Of a stretch of 64,000 nucleotides of DNA, positions 7,998-17,894 are shown in pieces. This stretch comes from Labrenzia sp. PHM005 (lineage in GTDB: Bacteria > Pseudomonadota > Alphaproteobacteria > Rhizobiales > Stappiaceae), in contig NZ_CP041191.1 in assembly GCF_006517275.1 (NCBI RefSeq), positions 3,343,001 through 3,407,000 on the forward strand, in the 5' to 3' direction. Position 1 is the first letter of the stretch, and each line of letters starts with the position of its first letter. The translations under genes and the position numbers were made by a program. The notes under the pieces were generated by a model. It worked only from the letters and a program-made list of their open reading frames with translations. It searched no databases and was not told where the DNA came from.

Positions 7998-9425
7998 TCA
8001 CCCGAGATAAAACGTCGTCGCCATCAGGAAGAAAATCAGGACCCCCAAGACGTCGTTGGAGGATGTGATGAAGACACCGATGGCCATGGCCGGGTCGATG
8101 CCAATTTTGTCGAGCACAATGGGCACGGTCGCGCCCACCATGGCGGCGATCGTGGTCACGCAGAGAAGCGACAGCGATGTGGCAAGTGCCAGCTGAAGCG
8201 GAGCTTCGAGCGGCACAACAATCGACGTGATCAAAACCAATGCGGCTAGGAGCGCACCGGCTACAGCGCCGTTAAACAATGCTGCCAGAAGTTCCTTGAA
8301 AAGCCGGAAAAAAATATCGCCGGACCAAAGTGCGCCGGTGGCAATTCCCTGAACAGCAACAGCTGAGGCTTGCAGTCCGGCATTTCCGGCCATGGACATG
8401 GTCACAGGGATGAACGCGGCCAAAATGGCAGCTTCTGCAAGCTGGTCCTCATATGACCCGACAACGGTTGCTGCGATGCTGGCACCAATAAGGCCGGCAA
8501 GCAGCCAGGGCAGGCGGCCGCGCACGATCCTGAAGACGGTGTCGTCGGAGCGGGCCTCGGCTGAAACACCGCTCATGAGAAGCATGTCTTCTTTGGCTTC
8601 ATCCGAGGCGATGCGAGTCAGTTGTTTTGGTGTTACCCGGCCGATCAGGTGACCATCACCGCCAACGACCGGGACGCTGCGCATGTCTCGTTTGCGGGCG
8701 ACACGCAGCACTTCCTCCTGGTCGGTATCTGCGGAAACGGTAATGAAATCCCGGTTCATTATTTCGGAGAGAGGCGTTTCGGCTGGAGCCAGAAGAAGTT
8801 TCCCCACTTCGACAGTCCCAGTCAGTTTGCCGGCAGTGTCGGTCACATAGACGGTGAATATCCTGCGGATCCGGGCCGCTTCCGCGCGCATCTGGGTGAC
8901 GGCATCCCCAGCCGTGCAGGTTTCCGGCAGCGCGACGAATTTCTGCGCCATGACGCGGCCGGCAGTGTCGTCGGCATAAGATCCTCGCGTCGCCAAATCC
9001 TCGACATCGGGAAGGCGGGCAATCAGCTCTTCGGCCACATCTTCTGGAAATTCATTCAAGATCTCAACTGCGTCTTCAGGATCGAGGCCAGCGAGAATGT
9101 CCCGGAATTGATCCAGCGTCGATTCTTCCATCAGGATCGATCGGAACTCGGGCCTAAGTTCGGCAACAACCTTGATCGACGGGTTGGCGGGCAGCCATCT
9201 GAACAGCTTGCGCGCCTGTTTCAGCCGCAGCCTGGTCAATAGCTGCATCACGTCCACCGGGTCCCATCGTTTGAGGAGATCGGTGAGCTCCTGGCGCTGC
9301 CCGGTCTTGAGCATGTCCCGGATCGCTTTGAGCGTTGCGTTGTTTTCGGCCAGAGGTTCTTGAGCCGGTTCCCGGATCCAAAGGACAGATTTGGCGCCGT
9401 CTGTAGGGATATCAGTCTGACTCAT
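7998..9425 (-). CDS. MgtE-family magnesium transporter (divergent paralog)
   Basis: A 475-residue protein with the full MgtE layout: an N-terminal alpha-helical regulatory domain (about residues 25-145), a CBS pair (about 150-280, with SEIMNRDFITVSADTDQEEV in the second CBS), a plug helix and five TM helices. The signature segment reads MSMAGNAGLQ where most members, including the second copy at 46653, read ASMGGNAGTQ. The last helix reads SSNDVLGVL rather than TVTDVVGFF. The pore Asp that aligns with the Mg2+ ligand is kept in both. It is therefore probably a working divalent-cation channel of altered selectivity or gating. It lies 93 bp downstream of the Anbu gene on the same strand. Confidence 0.9.
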   Translation of the reverse strand: MSQTDIPTDGAKSVLWIREPAQEPLAENNATLKAIRDMLKTGQRQELTDLLKRWDPVDVMQLLTRLRLKQARKLFRWLPANPSIKVVAELRPEFRSILMEESTLDQFRDILAGLDPEDAVEILNEFPEDVAEELIARLPDVEDLATRGSYADDTAGRVMAQKFVALPETCTAGDAVTQMRAEAARIRRIFTVYVTDTAGKLTGTVEVGKLLLAPAETPLSEIMNRDFITVSADTDQEEVLRVARKRDMRSVPVVGGDGHLIGRVTPKQLTRIASDEAKEDMLLMSGVSAEARSDDTVFRIVRGRLPWLLAGLIGASIAATVVGSYEDQLAEAAILAAFIPVTMSMAGNAGLQASAVAVQGIATGALWSGDIFFRLFKELLAALFNGAVAGALLAALVLITSIVVPLEAPLQLALATSLSLLCVTTIAAMVGATVPIVLDKIGIDPAMAIGVFITSSNDVLGVLIFFLMATTFYLG

Positions 9426-9518
9426 CGTGGCGGATCTCCGGCTCTATCCGGCCGCTTGTAGCGGCTCTCTGTGACGGGACCCTAACAGGCCGCGCCACAG
9501 CGCGGGAGAGGGGAGTTA

Positions 9519-10250
9519 TTAGACGTCGAATTCGTCTAGGTCCGCAAACCCTTCACGCAGTTTGTCCGACCAGCCGCGCGATAGCCTTTGAAAATAGGGA
9601 TCGTCCTGCTCGATCCGGACCTGCCGGTCGGTGGAGAAACTGTCCGTGTTGTAAAGCAGCATATCGATCGGCATGCCGACGGACAGGTTCGAGCGCAATG
9701 TGGAATCAAAGGACAGCAGCACCATCTTGGCCGCTTCCCCAAGACGCATGTCCTTGCGGGTCACGCGGTCCAGGATTGGTTTGCCGTATTTGTGTTCGCC
9801 AATTTGCAGGAACGGGGTGTCGTCGGAGACTTCAATGAAATTGCCGGCGGCATAGACTTGGAACAGGCGCGGCTCTTCGCCCTTGATTTGGCCGCCAAGG
9901 ATGAAGCTGACAAAAAAATTGTCGGCATTGGCTGCCAGGGCTTCGCCATCGATTGTTTTGACTTCCCGGACCGCGCTGCCAACCAGCCGGGCGACTTGGA
10001 ACATGGTCTTGGCGTTCATGACCGTGGTGCGGTCTTTGTCGGCAGTCTCAATATGTTCACTAAGCAGGGAAACCACTGCCTGCGTGACCGCTAGGTTGCC
10101 GGAGGAAAGAAGTGTCACAACACGCTCGCCGGATTTTTCCCAGACGTGCAGTTTCTTGAAAGAGGCAATGTTATCGAGACCTGCGTTGGTGCGGGTATCG
10201 GCGGCCAGCACCAGTCCGCGATCCAGTTTCAGTCCAACGCAATAGGTCAT
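9519..10250 (-). CDS. Anbu-type proteasome-like peptidase
   Basis: A 243-residue Ntn-hydrolase of the proteasome beta/HslV fold, the bacterial Anbu group. The protein begins MTYCVGLKLDRG, so removal of Met leaves an N-terminal Thr with no propeptide, as in other Anbu proteins. The conserved Asp lies in AADTRTN (about residue 18) and the Lys in FKKLHVW (about 33). Known Anbu proteins assemble into open helical rings and show weak or no activity on standard peptide substrates. It is the last gene of a four-gene operon with ATP-grasp, alpha-E and transglutaminase genes, the context that defines Anbu in many proteobacteria. The 83-bp spacer before it is the largest gap in the operon. Confidence 0.9.
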   Translation of the reverse strand: MTYCVGLKLDRGLVLAADTRTNAGLDNIASFKKLHVWEKSGERVVTLLSSGNLAVTQAVVSLLSEHIETADKDRTTVMNAKTMFQVARLVGSAVREVKTIDGEALAANADNFFVSFILGGQIKGEEPRLFQVYAAGNFIEVSDDTPFLQIGEHKYGKPILDRVTRKDMRLGEAAKMVLLSFDSTLRSNLSVGMPIDMLLYNTDSFSTDRQVRIEQDDPYFQRLSRGWSDKLREGFADLDEFDV

Positions 10251-10333
10251 GCAGCTCTTCTTGTTCCACTTTTTTCGGCCGGTGCCGTTTAGATGCTGTT
10301 CCGGGGCTTGGCAAGAGGCGTCAGACCATTGGA

Positions 10334-11152
10334 TTACTGCTGCTGCTGAATGGCTGCCTGAACAACATCCACTTCAACATGCAGATTTTCCTCCTGGCCG
10401 CCAAAACGGATACCCCGGATTGGAGCAGCGGAACGCGAGTCGAGCCCGGCCGTCAAGCGGATATAGTGGTCAGTAGGGCAGATACCATTGGATACGTCGA
10501 AACCGACCCAGCCGAGGCCCTCAATACGCACTTCTGCCCAGGCATGATGAGCTTCCGAGGCCTGTTCTTCTTCCAAGAGCAGATATCCGGAAACATAGCG
10601 GGCGGGAATGCCGACCGACCTGGCCGCAGCGATGAAAATATGGGCATGGTCCTGGCAAACCCCTTCACCGGCAGCCAGCGCGGAGATGGCGCTCGCATGT
10701 GTTTCGGTGACACCAACTTTGTAGTCGACCTTGTCGCGGATGGCATGCATCAAAGTATGGAAACCGGAAATCTTGTCGGGAGATTCAATTAGAGTGGCGA
10801 GCTTGGAGATTGCCTGGTTGGCTTCAGTGAGCGGTGTGACGCGGGTATAGATCGAGGATGGTGCACTGGCACCCCGCTCGTTGCCAATGATGCCATTGGT
10901 CTCTACGGTCTCGACCGTTCCGGTCGCTGTAATTTCGACATCCTCCACCGGACCGGCTCTGGAAATCATGTGTACCGCATTGTCGAAGGCGTCGGTGTAG
11001 GTGGTTGCCCGTTCAATACCGGGAGCCTCTATTGCCCACGTCAGGACCTTTTGCGCGGGATTGTCCGCCGGGGTGAGGCGAAGCTGCTGCATCGCATTGG
11101 CAAGTGGCTGATCGTACTTGTAGCGGGTGGTGTGTCGGACAAATAGGCGCAT
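10334..11152 (-). CDS. Transglutaminase-like cysteine protease/amidase (Anbu operon)
   Basis: A 272-residue protein with an N-terminal beta-domain (RHTTRYKYDQPL...LRLTP) and a transglutaminase core. The catalytic Cys is in GEGVCQDHAH, the His in EAHHAWAEV and the Asp in GFDVSNG. These papain-like bacterial transglutaminase proteins (COG1305) are generally thought to be hydrolases of peptide or isopeptide bonds rather than crosslinkers. A TTG at 11161 would add three residues; the ATG at 11152 is preferred. It ends 83 bp before Anbu and starts 27 bp after the alpha-E gene. Confidence 0.9.
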   Translation of the reverse strand: MRLFVRHTTRYKYDQPLANAMQQLRLTPADNPAQKVLTWAIEAPGIERATTYTDAFDNAVHMISRAGPVEDVEITATGTVETVETNGIIGNERGASAPSSIYTRVTPLTEANQAISKLATLIESPDKISGFHTLMHAIRDKVDYKVGVTETHASAISALAAGEGVCQDHAHIFIAAARSVGIPARYVSGYLLLEEEQASEAHHAWAEVRIEGLGWVGFDVSNGICPTDHYIRLTAGLDSRSAAPIRGIRFGGQEENLHVEVDVVQAAIQQQQ

Positions 11153-11179
11153 GGGTCTCAATGGCTTTCCGGTGTTGGA

Positions 11180-12130
11180 TCAGGCGAAGTTGTAGTCCTC
11201 GCAAAGCTGGTGAGCGAACTGGTTGTTCTTGCCGATGAAGTCGGTCAGGAATTCGTGCAGGCCTTCCTGGTAGATATCCCGCATCTGCTTTTCCTTCAGC
11301 TCTTTGCTGAGATCGGTGGCTAGATCGAGGCTTGGCTCGCGGGAACCATAAAAATGACCGAGATCTTCAGCTGTGTCCGCCAGCCAATCATAACAATAGG
11401 CAAGAGAGCGCGGCATTTCCCTTCGCAGGATCAGGAATTCGGCGATATTGAAGGCTTTCAACCGCGCATTAGGATAGGCAAAGCGGTAACTGCGGCGGCC
11501 GGAAAGGGCTCTGAGAATAGCAGACCATTGATAGCGTTCGGAGCTGCCGTCTTCGATGATGTCGTTGTCGGCCAACAGTACCCAATACTGGTTGTCCAGG
11601 ATCCGGGCGGTGTTGTCGGCCCGTTCGACGAAATTACCCATTTGGCTGAAGTAGTAACCGTCATCGCGCAAAACCGTGTTCAGCAGAGCCCCGCGGAAAA
11701 GGTGGGCGCGTTGGGTGATCCAGGCGAGAAAATCCGGCAGTTTTTCTTGAGTTATTGACTGCGGATTGACGTCGCAGAACTCGATCCAGGTGGTGTTGAT
11801 CGCTTCCCAGAGGTCTGCAGTGATGCCGGTGCGGACGGCTCTGGCGTTGTTGCGCGTCTGCTCCAGGCAATTGCGCACGCTGGTGGGGTTGTCTTTGGAA
11901 AACACCATGTGGGCGGTGATGTGCCGGGCGATCAGCTCATCGTACTTCTCGCTGTAGCCATGGTGGCAGCCGGCACAAGACAGGGCAAATTGCCAGTGGC
12001 TGCCCTCTGCTTGGCCTGCATGGGCCATGATGGAACCGCGATAGCCGACTTCCAATAGACGGGTGACGTTCTGCGCACGTTCCTGGTAACGGGACATCCA
12101 GAACAAGGAGGAGGCTGTTCTACCAAGCAT
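11180..12130 (-). CDS. Alpha-E (DUF403) protein of the Anbu operon
   Basis: A 316-residue, predominantly helical protein starting MLGRTASSLFWMSRYQERA. This is the diagnostic opening of the alpha-E family (COG2307), which is named for a conserved helical region with glutamates. No enzymatic activity is established. It almost always occurs beside a circularly permuted ATP-grasp enzyme and a transglutaminase, as here, so it is inferred to be a partner or substrate scaffold in the same pathway. It starts six bases after the ATP-grasp stop codon, indicating tight co-transcription. Confidence 0.88.
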   Translation of the reverse strand: MLGRTASSLFWMSRYQERAQNVTRLLEVGYRGSIMAHAGQAEGSHWQFALSCAGCHHGYSEKYDELIARHITAHMVFSKDNPTSVRNCLEQTRNNARAVRTGITADLWEAINTTWIEFCDVNPQSITQEKLPDFLAWITQRAHLFRGALLNTVLRDDGYYFSQMGNFVERADNTARILDNQYWVLLADNDIIEDGSSERYQWSAILRALSGRRSYRFAYPNARLKAFNIAEFLILRREMPRSLAYCYDWLADTAEDLGHFYGSREPSLDLATDLSKELKEKQMRDIYQEGLHEFLTDFIGKNNQFAHQLCEDYNFA

Positions 12131-12136
12131 TTGCGA

Positions 12137-13561
12137 TCAATCCTCCAGAACCCAAGTGTCTTTGGTGCCGCCGCCTTGGCTTGAATTGACAACCAGCGAG
12201 CCCTTTTTAAGTGCAACCCGTGTCAGGCCGCCCGGTGTAATGCGCACCTGATCGCCGATCAGCACAAACGGGCGCAGATCGACATGGCGTGGTGCGACAC
12301 CGGAAGCGACATGTGTTGGACAGGCCGACAGCGCCAAGGTCGGCTGTGCAATATAGTTGGATGGGTTGCTCTGAAGCACCTTGCGGAATTCGGCGATTTC
12401 CCGCTTGGAGGCGGTCGGGCCGATCAGCATGCCGTAGCCGCCAGACCCATGGACTTCCTTGACAACGATGTCGGCCAGATTGTCGAGCACGTAAGCAAGA
12501 TCATCTTCTCTGGAGCAATTCCAGGTCGGTACGTTGTTCAAGATTGGTTTTTGTCCAGTGTAGAATTCAATGATATCAGGAACATAGGCGTAGATCGCTT
12601 TGTCGTCGGCAATGCCGGTACCAGGCGCATTGCAGATGGTGACATTGCCTGCCCGGTAGGCGTCAAAGAGCCCTGGCACGCCGAGCATGCTGCCCGGATT
12701 GAAGGTGAGGGGATCGAGGAACGCGTCATCGATCCGGCGGTAGATGACATCCACTTGTTTCGGAGCGCGGGTCGTGCGCATGAAAACCTTGCCCGCATCA
12801 ACAAACAGGTCCCGGCCTTCGACCAGCTCCACCCCCATTGAATCGGCCAGGAAGGCGTGTTCGAAATAGGCGGAATTATAAATTCCAGGCGTCAGGACAA
12901 CGATCGTTTGTTCTGATTTTGCCGGATCCGGGGCGACGCTCTCCAATGTCTGGCGCAGGAACTCCGGATAACGTTCAACCGCGGCAACGCTATGGCTTTG
13001 AAACAACTCCGGGAAAAGCCGCATCATAGTTTCCCGGTTTTCCATCATGTAGGAAACGCCGGAAGGCGTCCTGGTGTTGTCTTCCAGAACGTAGAATTCG
13101 TTTTCTGACACGCGCACCAAATCTGTCCCGATAATATGGGCATAGACCTTCCGGGCAGGCGTGAAACCGGCCATCTCGGGTAAAAAGGCTTCGTTTTGCA
13201 GGATCAGGTTTGCTGGGATCCGGCCAGCGCGCAGGATCTCCTGGCGGTGATAGATGTCATGGAGAAAGGCGTTGAGTGCGCGGACCCGCTGATCGATGCC
13301 GGCGGACAAGCGCCGCCACTCGGATGCAGAGATGATCCTGGGAATCGGGTCGAAGGGGATCAGGCGCTCGGTCGCATCTTCTGCGCCGTAAACCGCAAAT
13401 GTGATCCCCAGGCGCCGGAAAATCGTCTCCGCATCCCGGCTCTTTTTGGTGAGGAAATTGTTCGGCTTGTCTTCAAGCCAATTTGCCAATCTTGAATAGG
13501 GCGCGCGCGGTGAGCCGTCCTCTTCAAGCATTTCATTGAAAAAAGCCCGGCTGTCTGACAT
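12137..13561 (-). CDS. Circularly permuted ATP-grasp type 2 ligase (Anbu operon)
   Basis: A 474-residue member of the COG2308 family. Recognisable segments are FRRLGITFAVYG near residues 48-59, IPRIISASEW, RALNAFLHDIYH (about 92-103), YVLEDNTRTPSGVSYM (about 156-171) and VKEVHGSGGYGM. The last is the glycine-rich ATP-binding loop, which the permutation places late in the chain. Comparative genomics has proposed that these enzymes form amide bonds in a peptide-tagging or peptide-synthesis pathway. It is the first gene of the operon, with a G-rich Shine-Dalgarno (GGGGGGGCG) directly before the ATG. It is divergent from pccB across 271 bp. Confidence 0.9.
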   Translation of the reverse strand: MSDSRAFFNEMLEEDGSPRAPYSRLANWLEDKPNNFLTKKSRDAETIFRRLGITFAVYGAEDATERLIPFDPIPRIISASEWRRLSAGIDQRVRALNAFLHDIYHRQEILRAGRIPANLILQNEAFLPEMAGFTPARKVYAHIIGTDLVRVSENEFYVLEDNTRTPSGVSYMMENRETMMRLFPELFQSHSVAAVERYPEFLRQTLESVAPDPAKSEQTIVVLTPGIYNSAYFEHAFLADSMGVELVEGRDLFVDAGKVFMRTTRAPKQVDVIYRRIDDAFLDPLTFNPGSMLGVPGLFDAYRAGNVTICNAPGTGIADDKAIYAYVPDIIEFYTGQKPILNNVPTWNCSREDDLAYVLDNLADIVVKEVHGSGGYGMLIGPTASKREIAEFRKVLQSNPSNYIAQPTLALSACPTHVASGVAPRHVDLRPFVLIGDQVRITPGGLTRVALKKGSLVVNSSQGGGTKDTWVLED

Positions 13562-13832
13562 CGCCCCCCCAAAATTCTTTGTTTGTTACTTGTGAAGATG
13601 GCAGGCATTTGAAAACAACCCAAGGTTAATCTATTGGCGATTGGTGCCTAAATTTTGGGCGCTTGGGCAAATTGGCCGGGTGACCACTTCCGGAACGGCT
13701 ACCAGTTTGCTGCAGGCACCCGCTGGTGCTGGCTATCAAAAGAGTACGACGGCTCATTCACCCTTGTGCTGACTTTGCCGGGTGAAGACGGCGTGGTAGG
13801 ACCACTGCAGACAGAGAAATTGGGAGAACCAG

Positions 13833-15365
13833 ATGAGAGACGTTCTGGCGGAGTTGGAACAGCGCCGGGAAACTGCCCGGATGGGGGGCGGACAGCGGCG
13901 TATCGATTCCCAGCATTCCAAAGGCAAGCTGACCGCCCGAGAGCGGATCGAGATCCTGCTGGACGAAGGTTCGTTCGAAGAGTTCGACATGTTCAAGCAG
14001 CACCGCTGCACTGAATTTGGCATGGAAGAACAGCACATCCCAGGAGATGGCGTTGTCACTGGCTGGGGAACGGTCAACGGTCGGACGATCTATGTGTTCT
14101 CCAAAGACTTCACTGTTTTTGGCGGCTCGCTCTCCGAGACCCATGCTGAAAAGATCACCAAGCTTCAGGATATGGCTCTGCAGAACAGGGCGCCAATCAT
14201 CGGATTGTTTGACGCTGGCGGCGCGCGTATCCAGGAAGGCGTGGCAGCGCTGGGCGGCTATGGCGAAGTGTTTCAGCGCAACGTGCAGGCCTCTGGTGTT
14301 ATTCCGCAGATCTCTCTGATCATGGGGCCCTGTGCCGGTGGTGATGTTTATTCTCCGGCCATGACCGACTTTATCTTCATGGTGCGGGACACGTCCTACA
14401 TGTTCGTGACCGGCCCGGATGTCGTGAAGACGGTGACCAACGAGACAGTGACAGCAGAAGAACTGGGCGGAGCATCCATTCACACCACCAAGTCTTCGAT
14501 CGCCGATGGCGGCTTTGACAACGACGTTGAAGCCTTGCTGGAAATGCGCCGGCTGATTGACTTCCTGCCGATGAACAACCAAGCCGAATTGCCGGAATTG
14601 ACCAATTATGACGATCCGGACCGGATCGACATGAGCCTGGATTCTTTCATTCCCGACAATCCGAACAAGCCTTACGACATGAAGGAACTTGTTCTGAAGA
14701 CACTGGATGAAGGCGACTTCTATGAGATCCAGGAGAATTTCGCTGGCAACATCATCACCGGCTTCGGCCGTATGGAAGGGCGTACGGTCGGCGTAATCGC
14801 CAACCAGCCAATGGTTCTCGCCGGCGTCCTGGATTCCGATGCCAGCCGCAAGGCGGCGCGCTTTGTCCGTTTCTGCGACTGTTTCAACATTCCGATCGTC
14901 ACCTTTGTTGACGTTCCTGGCTTCCTGCCGGGCACCTCACAGGAGTATGGCGGACTGATCAAACACGGCGCGAAACTGCTGTTTGCCTATTCCGAAGCAA
15001 CGGTCCCGAAGGTGACCGTCATTACCCGGAAAGCCTATGGCGGTGCTTATGACGTGATGAGCTCCAAGCACATCAGCGGTGATATCAACTATGCCTGGCC
15101 GACGGCTGAAATCGCGGTGATGGGCGCCAAAGGTGCGGTTGAGATCCTTTACCGCTCCGAGCTGGGAGATCCTGAGAAAATCCAGCAGCGCACCAAGGAC
15201 TACGAAGACCGGTTTGCCAACCCGTTCGTGGCCGCTGAACGCGGATACATCGATGATGTGATTCGGCCGCATTCGACCCGTCGGCGGGTATCCAAGGCCT
15301 TGGCCTTGCTGCGCGCCAAAAAAGTCGAAATGCCTTGGAAAAAGCACGACAACATTCCGCTCTAA
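13833..15365 (+). CDS. pccB: Propionyl-CoA carboxylase beta subunit (carboxyltransferase)
   Basis: A 510-residue carboxyltransferase with both crotonase-fold halves: [20 protein letters not shown] near the N-terminus, [12 protein letters not shown] and [15 protein letters not shown] in the first half, and [14 protein letters not shown] and [12 protein letters not shown] in the second. Length and motifs match PccB, which transfers carboxyl from biotin on PccA to propionyl-CoA, giving methylmalonyl-CoA. The ATG follows a GGGAGAACCAG Shine-Dalgarno. The partner pccA is on the same strand 3.8 kb downstream, with four reverse-strand genes between them. A strong terminator follows immediately. Confidence 0.93.
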   Translation: MRDVLAELEQRRETARMGGGQRRIDSQHSKGKLTARERIEILLDEGSFEEFDMFKQHRCTEFGMEEQHIPGDGVVTGWGTVNGRTIYVFSKDFTVFGGSLSETHAEKITKLQDMALQNRAPIIGLFDAGGARIQEGVAALGGYGEVFQRNVQASGVIPQISLIMGPCAGGDVYSPAMTDFIFMVRDTSYMFVTGPDVVKTVTNETVTAEELGGASIHTTKSSIADGGFDNDVEALLEMRRLIDFLPMNNQAELPELTNYDDPDRIDMSLDSFIPDNPNKPYDMKELVLKTLDEGDFYEIQENFAGNIITGFGRMEGRTVGVIANQPMVLAGVLDSDASRKAARFVRFCDCFNIPIVTFVDVPGFLPGTSQEYGGLIKHGAKLLFAYSEATVPKVTVITRKAYGGAYDVMSSKHISGDINYAWPTAEIAVMGAKGAVEILYRSELGDPEKIQQRTKDYEDRFANPFVAAERGYIDDVIRPHSTRRRVSKALALLRAKKVEMPWKKHDNIPL

Positions 15366-15386
15366 GCGGTCATGGATTGAAATGAT

Positions 15387-15424
15387 AAAACCCGCCAGAT
15401 GTAGGTCTGGCGGGTTTTCCTTTT
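15387..15424 (+). terminator. Rho-independent terminator after pccB
   Basis: A perfect 9-bp stem, CCCGCCAGA (15391-15399) with TCTGGCGGG (15406-15414), extended by AAAA/TTTT and followed by a T-rich tail through 15424. The A-tract upstream makes it potentially active for the convergent BCCT gene too. Confidence 0.92.
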
Positions 15425-15461
15425 TTTGCTTCCGGCACGGGCCGCCGTGCCGGACACAGGT

Positions 15462-17141
15462 TCAGGCGTGAAGGTCCTGGGTGACGTGTGTTCCATCAGG
15501 TGCATATTCGCGCACCTCGATCGGCGTTGCCGACGGATCGTCGGACAACGACTTCAGCAGTCCCCAAGTCATCGCCAGCAGAATGAAGGAAATGGGGAAG
15601 GCTGCGGCAATGGAGGCCGTTTGCAGCGCCCCGAGGCCGCCTGCAAGGAGCAGCACCGCTGCCACAAATCCTTCGCCCATGCCCCAGATGATCCGGAACA
15701 CCTTCGGTGGATTGTCATCGCCCATCGACAGCATCGTGGTAATCACCAGCGTGCCGCTGTCGGAGGAAGTGATGAACCAGGAAGCCAGCAAGAATGTTGC
15801 CAAGGCGGACAAGGGCCACTGGATCCAGCTCATGTCACCTGCCCAGGAGGTTGTTCCCAGGTTGTCGATGGTGCCATAAAGGGCCGCTGGTAAGTTCCAG
15901 GCCCGGACCGTTTCGATTATTCCGGCGCCGCCGGGGCCTCCGACTGCATTCAATTCTTGCCAGATCGCGTTGCCACCAAACATACATAGCCAGAAGAAGG
16001 CGATTGTGGTTGGGACAAACATCACCCCGACCATAAATTCACGAATAGTGCGTCCCCGCGAAATACGCGCAATGAACATGCCGACGAACGGTGCCCAGCT
16101 GATCCACCAGCCCCAATAGAAGATGGTCCAGCCACCTTGCCAGCTGACATTGCCCGCTTCATTGGCTGTCCAGAAGCCCATCGGAACGACGTTCCAAAGA
16201 TAGTCACCCAGGGATGTGACGAAGAAGCTCATCAGCCATTTGAACGGTCCAAAGGCGATGAAGGCGGCCAGAAGAACGACTGACAGCCAAATATTCCACT
16301 CCGAGATGATCCGGATGCCGTTGCCGACACCGGACACCGCCGACAAGGTCGCGACGATCGATATCACGATTATCAGGATGATCTGTGTGGTGATCCCAGG
16401 GTCAACGCCGAACAGCACATTCAGCCCGGTGGCCATCTGGCTGACGCCGAGACCCAGCGATGTTGCCACGCCAAATACGGTTCCAAATACGGCCAGCAGA
16501 TCAACGGCATGGCCGACGCGGCCATAGATACGCTGTCCGATTAAGGGGTAGAGCGCTGACCGCATGGTCAGCGGCAGCTTTTTCCGGAAACCGAAATAAG
16601 CGAGGCACAGGCCCACCATGACGTAGACGGCCCATCCATGGAACCCCCAGTGGAAATAAGTAACCCGCATAGCATCGACCGCACGCTGCATGTTCATGTC
16701 TGTGTGGCCGTTTAAATCCGCGTGCGGATTGTTCGGGTAACCAAATGCGCCGGAGTTATCGAAGTAGAATATGGGTTCCGCGACCCCAAAGAATAGGATC
16801 CCAATTCCGACACCAGCGGAAAACAGCATGGAAAACCAGCTGAAATTCGAGAATTCTGGAGTGCTGTCGTCATTTCCGAGTTTGATCCGGCCGTATTTTG
16901 AAAACATCAGGAACAGGCAGACAAACAGGATCACTGTGACGGCCGAGATATAGTACCAGCTCAGCGCTCCTTCAATCCAGCTTCGGATCGCACCATAGAC
17001 GCTTCCGGCAAACTCAACATTCAGGACCGTAAACAAAACAAAGGCTGCAACCATGCCTTTTGCAGCCAGCCCCATTCCGGGATGTAATCCCGTGAAAAAG
17101 CCTGATGTCGCCACCAGGTCTCTATTACGATGTTCAGGCAT
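15462..17141 (-). CDS. BCCT-family betaine/choline-type transporter
   Basis: A 559-residue protein with 12 predicted TM helices. BCCT hallmarks are SMLFSAGVGIGILFFGVAEP (TM3, the glycine-rich unwound segment), FHWGFHGWAVY (the Trp-rich substrate pocket region) and TWGLLKSLSDD at the C-terminal end. The family imports quaternary ammonium or dimethylsulfonium solutes with Na+ or H+. The exact substrate cannot be read, but osmoprotectant or carbon-source uptake in a marine bacterium is likely. The start is the ATG at 17141: an AGGGAGGAG Shine-Dalgarno sits directly upstream, whereas the in-frame TTG at 17156 lies within that signal. Confidence 0.92.
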   Translation of the reverse strand: MPEHRNRDLVATSGFFTGLHPGMGLAAKGMVAAFVLFTVLNVEFAGSVYGAIRSWIEGALSWYYISAVTVILFVCLFLMFSKYGRIKLGNDDSTPEFSNFSWFSMLFSAGVGIGILFFGVAEPIFYFDNSGAFGYPNNPHADLNGHTDMNMQRAVDAMRVTYFHWGFHGWAVYVMVGLCLAYFGFRKKLPLTMRSALYPLIGQRIYGRVGHAVDLLAVFGTVFGVATSLGLGVSQMATGLNVLFGVDPGITTQIILIIVISIVATLSAVSGVGNGIRIISEWNIWLSVVLLAAFIAFGPFKWLMSFFVTSLGDYLWNVVPMGFWTANEAGNVSWQGGWTIFYWGWWISWAPFVGMFIARISRGRTIREFMVGVMFVPTTIAFFWLCMFGGNAIWQELNAVGGPGGAGIIETVRAWNLPAALYGTIDNLGTTSWAGDMSWIQWPLSALATFLLASWFITSSDSGTLVITTMLSMGDDNPPKVFRIIWGMGEGFVAAVLLLAGGLGALQTASIAAAFPISFILLAMTWGLLKSLSDDPSATPIEVREYAPDGTHVTQDLHA

Positions 17142-17461
17142 TTCTCCTCCCTTCAATCTCCGGTTTTTCGATCCGGTTATTGTTTTATTAAAGAAAGGTT
17201 ACATCGGAATAATTGATCTGTATATCTCGAAAAGTTGCTTTGCTAGTGCTTGATTTTTTCTATGTAGATTTGTTCGGAAATTTGATGATTTTGTCGTTTA
17301 TTATAAATTCCTCGTCGGAAAGAGGCGGTCGAGACCTGTGAATGCGGGTTCCGTCCAAGCGCCTCAGCTGGTTTTCGCCGCTGACTCTTGCGCCACCCTA
17401 TCCGGGCAAGGCCTTTGTGTTCGTCGTTTGCGGCGCGCTCAGCGCCGAAAGCTCCGACGCT
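17142..17461. other. AT-rich leader of the BCCT gene
   Basis: This 320-bp gap holds the BCCT Shine-Dalgarno and, from about 17180 to 17310, a conspicuously AT-rich stretch that is the probable promoter region. I see no palindrome, riboswitch or gene. Confidence 0.5.
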
Positions 17462-17770
17462 CTAGTCATCAAAAGAAAACGGTCGGAACAACGGTTCTCT
17501 GCATTCAAAGGCCACATGGCATTTGGGATTGTCCCGTGTTGGACCGTATTGGGGAAAGAGCTGTTGCCCCCAGTCACACCAACTGCGGTTGGATACATAC
17601 ATGGAGTAAGTATGCCGTCCGGTGGTGAAAACAACCGCGCCATGCTGAAGAACCAATTGTTGGGCCTGCGCACAGGTCATTTTGCGTAAATCAGGACGGG
17701 CTTCGGCCGGTGTCGCAATCGCAAATGCAGATGCAATTACAGCCGGGATCAGGAGGTTATGCGATTTCAT
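17462..17770 (-). CDS. Small secreted Cys-containing protein
   Basis: A 102-residue protein with a Sec signal peptide (basic MKSHN, a hydrophobic core, and a cleavage site after about residue 24 at PAEA-RPDL). The mature part starts MTCAQAQQLVLQHGAVVFTTG and includes four Cys residues that could form two disulfides. I recognise the MTCAQAQ-LV--HGAVV-TTG pattern from small periplasmic proteins common in Rhizobiales, with no known function. It lies upstream of and parallel to the BCCT gene and is not obviously in its operon. Confidence 0.7.
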   Translation of the reverse strand: MKSHNLLIPAVIASAFAIATPAEARPDLRKMTCAQAQQLVLQHGAVVFTTGRHTYSMYVSNRSWCDWGQQLFPQYGPTRDNPKCHVAFECREPLFRPFSFDD

Positions 17771-17894
17771 GGGCGTCTCCAGCTGTCATGGGTCAACCGG
17801 AAGGGCAGACCTCTAACTGAAGCGCAGTATACCTTGATTTCGTCAGGTTAAGTGTGATGTGGCGCACATATCTGCGGACATTCAGGGCTTCTGA

